Origin: UBA6120 sp035361955
GTDB taxonomy: Bacteria; Bacillota_I; Bacilli_A; RFN20; CAG-826
Reading direction: 5' to 3'
DNA length: 36,833 nucleotides
NCBI GenBank assembly: GCA_035361955.1
Contig: DAOSDC010000013.1
Coordinates: 1 to 36,833, forward strand
This document shows, piece by piece, positions 1-6,426 of this stretch (position 1 is its first letter; every line of letters starts with the position of its first letter). The notes beneath the pieces were generated by a model. It ran no database searches, had not been told where the DNA came from, and saw only the letters and a list, made by a program, of their open reading frames with translations. Made by a program: the position numbers and the translations under genes.

Positions 1-148
1 GTGGAACTATTGCTGGGGCTCACAGTATTTAACTTAGGAGATTCCTTATTCAAGAATATTACATTACAATTAGTTTTGTCATTTAGATGAACAATTGTAA
101 GTACTGCAATTGGGTAGTAAATTTTTATAAGTCGAAAGAGAGGTTATT

Positions 149-598
149 ATGATTGAATCGGAAGAATTGATAAAATGGAGAAATATTTCGTTACCGGCAG
201 CACTTCACACTGGCTTATTTCTTGTTACTTTTCTGTTTGGTGTGCAGTACCAAAATAATGGAGATATATTATTACTTATTGTGTGTTTTGCTTTTATTAT
301 CATATCCATAGTGTCTTTAGTGATTTCATTTTTTACTTGGAATAGATTCATTTACTTAAACGTGGAAAAGTTTTGGAAAAGAAAGAAAAATAAAATGATT
401 GAGTGGAAAATAGAAAACATTAATTCTTGTCGTGTAATAAGATGGCCATGCTGGACATCTATTTTCAGCGTTGAGATTACTTCAAGTGATAATCCAAAAA
501 AACTCATTTTTGAATATAATGCAAAAGTTGAACGAATTCTTATGCAGATAACCAAGAATAAACCTAACAGAGATATTTTTGAAAAAGCATTTAAATAA
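149..598 (+). CDS. Small membrane protein of unknown function
   Basis: A 149-residue protein that I do not recognise. Two hydrophobic segments, about residues 15-34 and 38-65, form a membrane hairpin. They are followed by a basic stretch (RKKNK near 78-82) and a soluble C-terminal half of about 70 residues rich in beta-type sequence, which may be a small cytoplasmic PH-like domain (a guess from the layout only). The start is ATG preceded by GAGAGG five bases upstream. The gene is strikingly AT-rich, with codons such as ATA, TTA and AAA, compared with the rest of the window. It stands alone beside a decayed RHS fragment. I infer recently acquired accessory DNA. No function can be assigned. Confidence 0.6.
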   Translation: MIESEELIKWRNISLPAALHTGLFLVTFLFGVQYQNNGDILLLIVCFAFIIISIVSLVISFFTWNRFIYLNVEKFWKRKKNKMIEWKIENINSCRVIRWPCWTSIFSVEITSSDNPKKLIFEYNAKVERILMQITKNKPNRDIFEKAFK

Positions 599-962
599 AT
601 ATATGATTTTCTATTGTATCAAGCAACCATGCATTTCGTGATTATGAGAAATCCAATGTATCAGCTTAAACAAAAAAACATACAATTCTTTTTCATATTT
701 GTCGTAAGTGGTTACAAGAGCATGCCATCAAATCATGTCTACCACGCATTTTAACAATAATTACCGTGTTTATGCAAACAATAACAAAACTCGACTGAGA
801 AATCTCGCTTCCTGCAACATGAAAACAAAATATGCCGTCCTAGACGGCACCTTTTTCCGTTAGGCGATGATTTTAGCCATAAATAAGGTATCAAAAATGC
901 TAAAAAACCTTTCATTTATATTTTCATAGATCTTTCATATATGACTTAAAGACATTACACGT
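599..962. other. Gene-free AT-rich intergenic stretch
   Basis: No reading frame with a ribosome binding site and no recognisable protein fragment on either strand was found between the small membrane protein and the RHS remnant. The only clear structure is the hairpin at 833-856. Base composition matches the AT-rich left end. Confidence 0.5.
833..856 (+). terminator. Possible intrinsic terminator
   Basis: The 7-bp stem TGCCGTC/GACGGCA has a 3-base loop and is followed after two C residues by five T. It lies 230 bp after the 149-aa gene and before the RHS remnant, so which transcript it ends is unclear. Confidence 0.5.
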
Positions 963-1234
963 GGTACTTACAGTGGACAAGACGAACTCATCTCGGGCAT
1001 CACTTACAGTTGAGAAGGTAAGAACCTTACCTATTACCCCAATAGCGAAACCCAAAAAGAAATTACCTATACCTATAATGATGCTAATCTGCGCATCAGT
1101 AAGACCGTCAATAGTGTTATCACCTCAAATACCAATGAAGACGATCGACTCGTTGTTGAGCAAAGCGGCACCAAGACGAAACGGTTCAAAAAGGAAGTTT
1201 TGATGGTATCATGGTTGCAACTATTTCGGGTATG
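963..1234 (+). pseudogene. RHS/YD-repeat protein fragment (decayed)
   Basis: In the frame beginning at 963 the translation reads through RHS core-like peptides: DELISGITYS, a stop (TGA at 1011-1013), then LTYYPNSET, TYTYNDANLRISKTVN and VVEQSGTK. After a frameshift near 1199 it continues as FDGIMVATISG. This order matches the YD-repeat pattern of RHS cores (ITYD..GN, YTYN..GLRISKTVNG, VxEQSG, FYD.DG). Start codon, most of the repeat array and the toxin tip are absent. The open frame at 961-1203 is a different, out-of-frame reading of the same DNA and is not a gene. I see an internal stop and a frameshift. The inference is an old relic of a large surface or polymorphic-toxin gene. Confidence 0.72.
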
Positions 1235-1370
1235 AGAATACACCACCAATACACCACGATATATCAGTATTTATCTCTTATGGAATTTTTGATTTTCTGA
1301 TTTATCTGTTTCTATCAGTATTTATTAGAACATATCACTTATTATCATCACTGCAGAGAATTCTGGCAGG

Positions 1371-1389
1371 AGGCACCATGATGAAATAA
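1371..1389 (+). other. Near-perfect SD followed by a 3-codon ORF
   Basis: GGCAGGAGG lies at 1366-1373 and is followed by ATG ATG AAA TAA (1378-1389). The stop codon overlaps the left arm of the terminator at 1388. This could be a start site left behind by a deletion that removed nearly the whole gene, or a chance sequence. No function is claimed. Confidence 0.3.
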
Positions 1390-1413
1390 ACGCGTCATTG
1401 ACGCGTTTTTATT
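1388..1413 (+). terminator. Strong intrinsic terminator
   Basis: The 9-bp perfect stem AAACGCGTC/GACGCGTTT has a 3-base loop (ATT) and is followed by a T-rich tail. It separates the RHS-remnant region from the uracil permease gene. Confidence 0.8.
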
Positions 1414-1554
1414 TTATTTATTTTTGTATCGAATCGGTTGATAACGTCTATATGACCAATGGAAACTGGGTTGATAAATAGTTTAAGTTATAACTAGATA
1501 TCAAAACAACATCGAATAGACTTAATGGACTAAACAAATGTGTCGCTGATGTAT

Positions 1555-1560
1555 TATAAT
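1555..1560 (+). promoter_or_regulatory. -10 box of uraA, abutting the start codon
   Basis: A perfect TATAAT ends eight bases before the ATG at 1568. Transcription would start at or within a base or two of the A of ATG, so the mRNA would be leaderless. No Shine-Dalgarno sequence lies in the 7-base gap. The -35 region is weak. Confidence 0.6.
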
Positions 1561-1567
1561 CAATTCT

Positions 1568-2944
1568 ATGAAAAATCAACGAAAAACAACATCATCAAAG
1601 ACTATTTTTAAGACATCCATTCTCAGCTTCCAGCATATGTTCGCAATGCTAGGGGCGACCGTCGTTGTGCCAATATTGGCTAATCTAAGTATTCCTATTA
1701 CCTTAATTACTGCAGGTATCGGCACGGTCATATTTTATTTTGCGACAAAAAGAAAGGTTCCGGTTTTCCTTGGGTCTTCGTTTGCTTATTTACCGGCGAT
1801 GATGGCTATCGTCGGTCATGACAAACCGCTTGGATCAAGCGCCTGGCAACAAGCGATGGGCGGCCTGGTCATCGCCATTTTTCTGACAGGCCTCGTTTAT
1901 ATTCTTTTTGCCATCATCGTCAAACTAATTGGCGTTGAAAAGGTCAGAAGGATATTCCCGCCACGCGTAGTCGGACCGGTTATCATCGTACTCGGCATGC
2001 TTTTGGTGCCAAGCATATTATGGAATAACATCGTCGCCAACTACGCGCTTTCAAGCAATGGTTCACTCGCTTGGAAAGAGTGGACAACGGCCATCATTAC
2101 TTTACTGAGCATTATCTTGATTAGCGCGTTTTCAAAGCCAAAATCGTTTTTTAAGGCCGCGCCAATATTGCTTGGTTTCATGATTGGTTACCTCTACGCG
2201 CTTATTATCGGACTAGTCGATTTTTCAGCGATTCAAAATAGCGACATCGTCGTGTTCCAATCGCTGGGGTCCTTACTCGGATTTTATAAGTACCTGCACT
2301 TTGATTGGGGTGCGATCGTCATGATGGTTCCATTGGCATTTGTAACATTGATGGAACATATCGGCGACATCAGTGCTAACTCCACCGTTTGCAAAAAGGA
2401 TTTCTTCGTCGATCCCGGCATCGATAAGACGCTTGGAGGCGATGGCTTAGCCATCATGGCCGCGGCCACGTTGGGCGGACCACCACAAACTACTTACGGA
2501 GAGAATACCGCTGTTTTAGTTATTACCGAAAACTATGAACCAAAGAACATTTTCATCGCAGCGCTATTAGCGATCTTTTTTGGGATCTTCTCACTATTCG
2601 GCGCCGTTATCGCCACGATTCCGGGCGCGGTCATCGGTGGGGCGTCTATCGTCTTATTCGGCATGATTAGTGCCTCGGGATTACGAATGTTGATTGAACA
2701 CAAAGCCGATATAGGACGCACCAAAGACTTAATTGTCGTATCGGTTACACTTGCGGTTGGCCTTGGCCTTGGGGCGCTTAGCGTCGCTAGTGACATCATC
2801 GGCGCTGTTACCAATTACACGGTTGATGCTAGCTTCTTGAAGGTGATGATTGGCACGGTTCAAATATCACCATTAGCGCTAGCTACACTCGTAGCCATCA
2901 TCCTTAATATCGTGATTCCGGAACCAAAAAACGAAACTATTTAA
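1568..2944 (+). CDS. uraA: Uracil permease (NCS2 family)
   Basis: A 458-residue polytopic membrane protein that imports uracil, most likely by proton symport. The NCS2/UraA signature is clear: the first membrane segment carries FQHMFAMLGATVVVP (21-35), the substrate-site glutamate is in LMEHIGD (E263), and the second motif PPQTTYGENTA carries Q307 and E312. Those residues correspond to the conserved substrate-site positions of NCS2 uracil permeases. Length and the repeated seven-helix halves fit the family. The gene stands alone, with a strong terminator upstream and no partner downstream. With pyrimidine-nucleoside phosphorylase at 35.5 kb it suggests pyrimidine salvage. The chosen ATG is 8 bases after a TATAAT box with no SD. 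Xanthine permease is less likely given the uracil-type motifs. Confidence 0.92.
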   Translation: MKNQRKTTSSKTIFKTSILSFQHMFAMLGATVVVPILANLSIPITLITAGIGTVIFYFATKRKVPVFLGSSFAYLPAMMAIVGHDKPLGSSAWQQAMGGLVIAIFLTGLVYILFAIIVKLIGVEKVRRIFPPRVVGPVIIVLGMLLVPSILWNNIVANYALSSNGSLAWKEWTTAIITLLSIILISAFSKPKSFFKAAPILLGFMIGYLYALIIGLVDFSAIQNSDIVVFQSLGSLLGFYKYLHFDWGAIVMMVPLAFVTLMEHIGDISANSTVCKKDFFVDPGIDKTLGGDGLAIMAAATLGGPPQTTYGENTAVLVITENYEPKNIFIAALLAIFFGIFSLFGAVIATIPGAVIGGASIVLFGMISASGLRMLIEHKADIGRTKDLIVVSVTLAVGLGLGALSVASDIIGAVTNYTVDASFLKVMIGTVQISPLALATLVAIILNIVIPEPKNETI

Positions 2945-3054
2945 CGTTTATACCTTTCACAACAAACAAACTCACAGAAATTTTTGTTAATAGTGCTAAC
3001 GCTCGATTACTCCAATTCTTAGCATCAAACACAATTTCATAATACTTTGTATTA

Positions 3055-3063
3055 TGATATAAT
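3055..3063 (+). promoter_or_regulatory. Extended -10 promoter of the GGCT-like gene
   Basis: TGATATAAT is a TGN-TATAAT extended -10 element 37 bp before the ATG at 3100. No good -35 hexamer is seen, as is common for extended -10 promoters. Confidence 0.55.
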
Positions 3064-3099
3064 TATTTCAACTCATAAACGATTGGATTGATGGCAAGC

Positions 3100-3447
3100 A
3101 TGGTTAAAGTATTTGTTTATGGAACGCTCAAACATGGCTATGGAAACCATCGGGTGATGGAACGGGCGCAAGGCCGATTTATCGGCCGTGATAAGATACG
3201 CAATTTTGCCTGCATCAATACCTCGAGTTTCCCATATGCAATAAGGCGCGATGGAGCAACAATCATCGGGGAAGTATATGAATTGGATGCGGACAATCTA
3301 TATCATCTTGATATGCTAGAAGGATATCCCCATCATTACCAGCGCCAATTAGTGGCCACCAAATATGGCAAGGCATGGATTTATTACAGTCCCAAAGATC
3401 TTCAAGATCTGGTTGATCGATATGGGCTTGTCGAGGAATGGATTTGA
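3100..3447 (+). CDS. Gamma-glutamylcyclotransferase-like (GGCT/AIG2 family) protein
   Basis: A 115-residue protein of the GGCT/AIG2 fold, which typically converts gamma-glutamyl-amine compounds to free amine plus 5-oxoproline. The N-terminal VFVYGTLKHGYGNH (residues 4-17) is the family's substrate-binding signature. The conserved catalytic glutamate is E74 in LDMLEGYPHHY. C-terminal WIYY and VEEW fit the small bacterial type. I chose the ATG at 3100 because family members begin M-x-x-V-F-V-Y-G; ATG at 3091 or TTG at 3088 would add three or four residues. No strong SD is present for any choice. An 8-bp inverted repeat spans its stop codon. The exact substrate is unknown. Confidence 0.82.
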   Translation: MVKVFVYGTLKHGYGNHRVMERAQGRFIGRDKIRNFACINTSSFPYAIRRDGATIIGEVYELDADNLYHLDMLEGYPHHYQRQLVATKYGKAWIYYSPKDLQDLVDRYGLVEEWI

Positions 3448-3492
3448 AACATTCCTCAATACCACAATGCATCGAGATGTTATGCTTAACAT
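3433..3492 (+). promoter_or_regulatory. Two consecutive hairpins between GGCT-like gene and DUF2130 gene
   Basis: GAGGAATG (3433-3440) pairs with CATTCCTC (3450-3457) around the GGCT stop codon, and ATGTTA/TAACAT (3477-3482/3487-3492) forms a second hairpin with a 4-base loop. Neither has a T-tract, so they are not ordinary intrinsic terminators. mRNA-stabilising structures or a regulator site for the DUF2130 gene are possible. Confidence 0.4.
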
Positions 3493-3513
3493 AGAAATAT
3501 CGAGGGATTGATT

Positions 3514-4830
3514 ATGAAGAAAATCAAAGTAAAGGTCCAAAATAAAACGACACTGGTTTTAGAAGAACCGGGCGCGATTGGTGACACCATCGATTTAAGC
3601 GAACTCGTCACGATTGACCAAAACCCGATTATTGAAGCCATCAAACGAGGAACCGATGATGTCTACGCCCGTTATTTTAGCGAGCAGAAGCGTTCCATCG
3701 ATATCCAACATAGCGCTGAACTATTAAGAACAAAGCAAGAAGTCATTAATCAAGCAAAAGCCGAATCCGACAATCTCAAAGAGCAACTAGGCTTAATTAT
3801 CCAAAAACAAAGAGAAGAATTAGCCGCCATCAAAGCAACACAACAAGAGAAGATAGAAACCGAGAAACAGCGTATTCATAATCAAAAGCAACAAGAGCTC
3901 TTTGACAAGCAACAACGAATCGCCACACTTGAACACAAGATTGTTTCGCTTGAAGAGAAAATGCAACTGGAAATCGAAAACGAGCGGAAGACACAACTCC
4001 TGTTGCTCAACAAGAAAGAGAGCGAACTGCACAGCCAGATTGAAAGACTTAAAACCGAGAATGAACAACTGACGCGCGAACGGAATACGCGCAATGTTAA
4101 AAAGATTGGCGAGAATCTTGAGAAGTGGTGCCTTGAAAAATATTTGGAAATCAATGCCTTTGCATTCAACACCAGCACGTTTGAGAAAGATAACGAAGCC
4201 ATCAAAGACGAAGCTGATGGCAAAGGAACCAAAGGTGATTATATTTTCAAGGTTTTCACCGACGCCAACCATGAATTGCTCCTGACAAGCGCCATGTGCG
4301 AGATGAAGTCAGAGGCGCTTGAATCCGATAACAAAAAGCGCAATAGCGACCACTATGCCAAACTTGATCGTGACCGCAATAAAAAAGGCCTTGAATACGC
4401 AATTTTAATTAGCGAACTTGAATACAATCAAGAATCCGACGCCCCATTATTCCGCGTGCCTGGCTACGAAAAGATGTATGTCGTACGACCAGCGTACTTC
4501 ATCACGTTATTAGGCATCATCGAATCGATCGGCATGAAATACGCTGATTTGTTGAAGGCAAGGCAATTGGAAAAGATTTCTTTCAAAGAATCAGAACAAA
4601 TCCTCGCCGATTTCGAAGCGTTTAAAGAAAATATTATTAGTAACTCACTCCGACATATTGCTACGCAACTTGATGACATTAAGAAGCGGGCGCAATCGAT
4701 TATAAGCGATGGCAATGCCATCCTTGGGGCAGTCAATCTAATCGTCGACACCCATCTCGAAACTGTGAAAAATAAGATTAATGGATTTGCGATTAGATCA
4801 ATTACAAAACGTATCGATAATATCGCTTAA
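3514..4830 (+). CDS. DUF2130 family coiled-coil protein, possible PD-(D/E)xK nuclease fold
   Basis: A 438-residue protein. Residues about 60-195 are a long Glu/Lys/Gln-rich coiled coil. The C-terminal domain has the DUF2130 pattern: IGENLEKW (198-205), GTKGDYIF (238-245), MCEMKSE (261-267), then NKKRNSDHYAKLDRDRNKKG and ISELE. The spacing of E200, D242 and E263-x-K265 resembles a PD-(D/E)xK nuclease active site, which is inference. No enzymatic activity is established for the family to my knowledge. Start is ATG at 3514 with GAGGG seven bases upstream; the TTG at 3508 would place the SD one base away. A terminator follows at 4852, so it is transcribed apart from the toxin-antitoxin pair. Such proteins are scattered accessory genes; a role in DNA metabolism or defence is only a hypothesis. 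Confidence 0.8.
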   Translation: MKKIKVKVQNKTTLVLEEPGAIGDTIDLSELVTIDQNPIIEAIKRGTDDVYARYFSEQKRSIDIQHSAELLRTKQEVINQAKAESDNLKEQLGLIIQKQREELAAIKATQQEKIETEKQRIHNQKQQELFDKQQRIATLEHKIVSLEEKMQLEIENERKTQLLLLNKKESELHSQIERLKTENEQLTRERNTRNVKKIGENLEKWCLEKYLEINAFAFNTSTFEKDNEAIKDEADGKGTKGDYIFKVFTDANHELLLTSAMCEMKSEALESDNKKRNSDHYAKLDRDRNKKGLEYAILISELEYNQESDAPLFRVPGYEKMYVVRPAYFITLLGIIESIGMKYADLLKARQLEKISFKESEQILADFEAFKENIISNSLRHIATQLDDIKKRAQSIISDGNAILGAVNLIVDTHLETVKNKINGFAIRSITKRIDNIA

Positions 4831-4851
4831 GTCAATCCAACAAATCGAATT

Positions 4852-4878
4852 CCCGATTTATGATCGGGTTTTCTTTTG
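4852..4878 (+). terminator. Intrinsic terminator after DUF2130 gene
   Basis: The 6-bp stem CCCGAT/ATCGGG with loop TTATG is followed by TTTTCTTTT. Confidence 0.75.
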
Positions 4879-4880
4879 AA

Positions 4881-4914
4881 TTGACAACAAATCAGATGTA
4901 CGTTATTATGTACA
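4881..4914 (+). promoter_or_regulatory. Consensus promoter with overlapping YefM-type operator
   Basis: TTGACA (4881-4886), a 17-base spacer and TATTAT (4904-4909) form a near-perfect sigma-A promoter. TGTACG (4897-4902) and TGTACA (4909-4914) lie exactly 12 bp apart centre to centre and cover the spacer and the -10. Paired TGTACA hexamers at 12-bp spacing are the described operator layout for YefM-YoeB repressors, so this is the likely autoregulatory site. Confidence 0.75.
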
Positions 4915-4938
4915 TATATCAATCGGAGGTGACATTCA

Positions 4939-5181
4939 ATGACAAATACTAACATTACCAATGCGAGAGCCGAACTATTCAAGCTCGTAGCATCGTGTAT
5001 TAAATACAATGACGTCATCAACATCAATACCAAAGAAGGAAACGTCATCATGATTAGCGAAGAAGATTATAATTCGTTGATTGAATCGCTTTATCTCGCC
5101 GGCATTCCTGGCATGTATGAAAGCATTGTCGAAGGAGCAAACACCAGTTTAGACGAGACGATTAAAATCAAATGGAAGTAG
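4939..5181 (+). CDS. Antitoxin, YefM/Phd family
   Basis: An 80-residue antitoxin. The N-terminal half (MTNTNITNARAELFKL, then VINI) is the Phd/YefM DNA-binding fold, ending in the family pattern GNVIMISEEDYNSLIESLYL (about 34-53, VxxSxxDYxSLxET in the family). The acidic, extended C-terminus (about 60-80) would wrap the toxin. It neutralises the YoeB-like toxin and, by family precedent, represses its own operon. A strong GGAGGTGA SD sits just upstream of the ATG. The 3' end overlaps the toxin gene by 10 bp, giving translational coupling. The operator at 4897-4914 fits autoregulation. Confidence 0.88.
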   Translation: MTNTNITNARAELFKLVASCIKYNDVININTKEGNVIMISEEDYNSLIESLYLAGIPGMYESIVEGANTSLDETIKIKWK

Positions 5182-5429
5182 TTTTCACAAAACAAGCGCT
5201 CAAGGATTTCGAACGTATCAAGGAGCATAAATTGTTATATCATAAAGTCATTTCGTTATTAAATCTCATCGAACGCAATCCATTCGAAAAGCCACCTTCT
5301 TATGAAAAACTGATTGGCATCGCCAACACGTACTCGCGTCGCATCAATCTACAGCATCGACTCATTTATCAAATCTACGAGCAAGAACAGGTTATCAAGA
5401 TTATTCGAATGTGGACTCATTATGAGTAA
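5172..5429 (+). CDS. yoeB: Toxin, YoeB/Txe family mRNA interferase
   Basis: An 85-residue RelE-superfamily toxin expected to cleave mRNA in the ribosomal A site. Family landmarks are preserved: FTKQALKDFERI at the N-terminus, NPFEKPPSYEKL carrying E45, YSRRINLQHRLIY with R56/R57, and a C-terminal THYE with H83 and Y84, which sit at the same numbers as the catalytic His and Tyr of E. coli YoeB. E45 and the Arg correspond approximately to the general base and phosphate-binding residues. All key positions are intact, so it is probably active. It starts inside the end of the antitoxin gene (10-bp overlap). The insertion W-T before HY relative to the usual RYHY ending is slightly unusual. Confidence 0.88.
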   Translation: MEVVFTKQALKDFERIKEHKLLYHKVISLLNLIERNPFEKPPSYEKLIGIANTYSRRINLQHRLIYQIYEQEQVIKIIRMWTHYE

Positions 5430-5436
5430 CTGGTAA

Positions 5437-5748
5437 ATGAATATGGCCACAGATAAACAATTCATCGAATATGCAGCCGAGCAATTGCGTGACAATGGGG
5501 TTGTAACCTATAAGAAAATGTTTGGCGAATACATGATTTACATTGATGCTAAACCGATATTTCTTGTCTGCGACAACGCCGTCTACATTAAAATGCACGA
5601 AGCACTTAAGCCTCTGCTTGGAAGCGGTGAAACTGGTTATCCCTATCCTGGATCAAAACTTTATTACCTCGTCGATATCGATGATAGTCGGGTACTTGAA
5701 GAAGTCGTGAAATTGGCTTTGCCATTAATCAGCGTCAAGAAACGTTAA
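5437..5748 (+). CDS. TfoX/Sxy N-terminal domain protein
   Basis: A 103-residue single-domain protein of the TfoX N-terminal family. The family pattern is evident: TYKKMFGEYMIYIDAKPIFLV (about 24-44), then DNAVYIKM, and Y-PYPGSKLYYLVD. In Gammaproteobacteria this domain is part of the competence regulator Sxy/TfoX. In Bacillota the stand-alone version has no established role, so competence regulation should not be assumed. It starts 7 bp after the toxin gene without a convincing SD, so it may be read from the toxin-antitoxin transcript; ATG at 5443 is an alternative start. Its last 27 bases recur exactly at 10262-10288. Confidence 0.8.
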   Translation: MNMATDKQFIEYAAEQLRDNGVVTYKKMFGEYMIYIDAKPIFLVCDNAVYIKMHEALKPLLGSGETGYPYPGSKLYYLVDIDDSRVLEEVVKLALPLISVKKR

Positions 5749-5812
5749 TGATTTTCGATTCGACAAGTCCGATTAAATATCGCAATAAAGTGATGGCTAC
5801 CATCTGGTAGAT

Positions 5813-5821
5813 TGATATAAT
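5813..5821 (+). promoter_or_regulatory. Orphan extended -10 promoter
   Basis: TGATATAAT is the same TGN-TATAAT form seen in front of several real genes here. The next feature downstream is not a coding region but the hairpin terminator at 5922-5947. Confidence 0.5.
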
Positions 5822-5827
5822 AACTGT

Positions 5828-5948
5828 GAGTTGTGAACTTGCAGTCTAACAATATGGGGTGGGTTCAAAAATAAAAATGTAGAAGTACAGCATTACACAT
5901 CCTATATAGCACACAGGAATTAGAGCCTTAGTAATAGGGCTCTTTTTC
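5828..5948 (+). ncRNA. Candidate ~120-nt small RNA
   Basis: Predicted only from signals: an extended -10 at 5813-5821 would start transcription near 5828, and the first intrinsic terminator lies at 5922-5947. No SD-led reading frame lies between. The transcript would include the 5' end of repeat unit A, which has a near-palindromic segment at its start. No known RNA family is recognised. Confidence 0.35.
5922..5947 (+). terminator. Intrinsic terminator in repeat unit A
   Basis: AGAGCC (5922-5927) pairs with GGCTCT (5938-5943) around a 10-base loop, followed by a run of T. A further AGAGCCC at about 5967-5973 could pair with the right arm instead, giving a possible alternative structure. Confidence 0.7.
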
Positions 5949-6138
5949 TATATATCGGCACCTATTAGAGCCCAAGTTTAGCCTGATAGGTACATTGATT
6001 TGGCATTCTCTCCACGCTGGATTTTCGATAATGAGGCGAGGCTGGGGATTGTGTGTACTAAAGAAGATGGCAGTGTGTAGAGGATGACAAATGTTGTAGA
6101 AGTGCAGTACTACATAGCCTGTATAGCACACAGAATTG

Positions 6139-6164
6139 AGAGCCTGTTAGTCGGGCTCTTTTTT
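6139..6164 (+). terminator. Intrinsic terminator in repeat unit B
   Basis: AGAGCC (6139-6144) pairs with GGCTCT (6154-6159) around a 9-base loop, followed by six T. The loop differs from that of unit A while the stem is conserved. Confidence 0.7.
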
Positions 6165-6339
6165 CTATTTAGGCACCTATTAGAATGCAAGTTTATCCTC
6201 ATGCACACATTGATTTTGCATTCTCTCCACGCTGGATACTGTCTTAATTGGCGAGGCTGGGGATTGTGTGTACTAAAGAAGATGACCAGCGTGGAAGAAT
6301 GACACAATGACTATTCGATATCTCAAGTTTTATATACAT

Positions 6340-6393
6340 AAAAGTGATTATAACAGAGATTAAGAGTGATTAAACCTTATCGAAAAGTGATTA
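6340..6393 (+). promoter_or_regulatory. Three phased direct repeats, likely regulator binding site
   Basis: AAAAGTGATTA at 6340-6350, AAGAGTGATTA at 6362-6372 and AAAAGTGATTA at 6383-6393 are in the same orientation with start-to-start distances of 22 and 21 bp, i.e. two helical turns. A related inverted element (TAATCATTT) follows near 6406-6414. They lie just upstream of the SD at 6417-6422. Such spacing is typical of dimeric response regulators (LytTR or OmpR types) binding one DNA face. The regulator is not identified. Confidence 0.6.
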
Positions 6394-6426
6394 TTTTCTT
6401 ATTTTAATCATTTGAAAGGAGGATTT

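Larger units (their letters stand above)
5878..6309 (+). repeat. Two tandem ~216 bp repeat units (A 5878-6094, B 6095-6309)
   Basis: Unit B follows unit A directly. Both begin TGTAGAAGT, share the blocks TAGCACACAG, a GAGCC/GGCTC terminator hairpin, GGCACCTATTAGA, CATTCTCTCCACGCTGGAT, GGCGAGGCTGGGGATTGTGT and ACTAAAGAAGATG, and end in TGACA-rich sequence. By eye identity is roughly three quarters. Each unit also holds internal inverted repeats: AGAATGCAA (6183-6191) with TTGCATTCT in B, and TCCACGCTGG with CCAGCGTGGA in B, both less perfect in A. TAGCACACA near the start and TGTGTGTACTA near the end are imperfect inverted copies. Origin is unknown; a structured RNA gene family or a non-autonomous mobile element are both possible. 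Confidence 0.8.

Noticed and set aside
961..1203. 80-codon GTG-initiated open frame
   Set aside because: No SD, Lys/Pro/Thr-biased nonsense composition, and the same DNA in the frame starting at 963 reads as RHS core sequence.
3820..4272. Long minus-strand open frames opposite the DUF2130 gene
   Set aside because: They are shadows of the Glu/Lys/Gln-rich coiled-coil codons, with Phe/Leu-rich low-complexity products and no SD.
6084..6302. 72-codon plus-strand frame through repeat unit B
   Set aside because: It spans the unit B terminator, has no SD, and is interrupted by stops in unit A's equivalent.
5928..6307. Two similar minus-strand frames (both containing IFFSTHNPQPR and NL.SNRC)
   Set aside because: They are similar only because the DNA units are tandem repeats. 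Differences between copies change amino acids freely, no SD is present, and they run through the terminator hairpins.
5878..6309. CRISPR array or simple MITE
   Set aside because: Only two long units without short spacers, so not CRISPR. Terminal inverted repeats are imperfect and no target-site duplication is visible, so a MITE is not supported, though not excluded.
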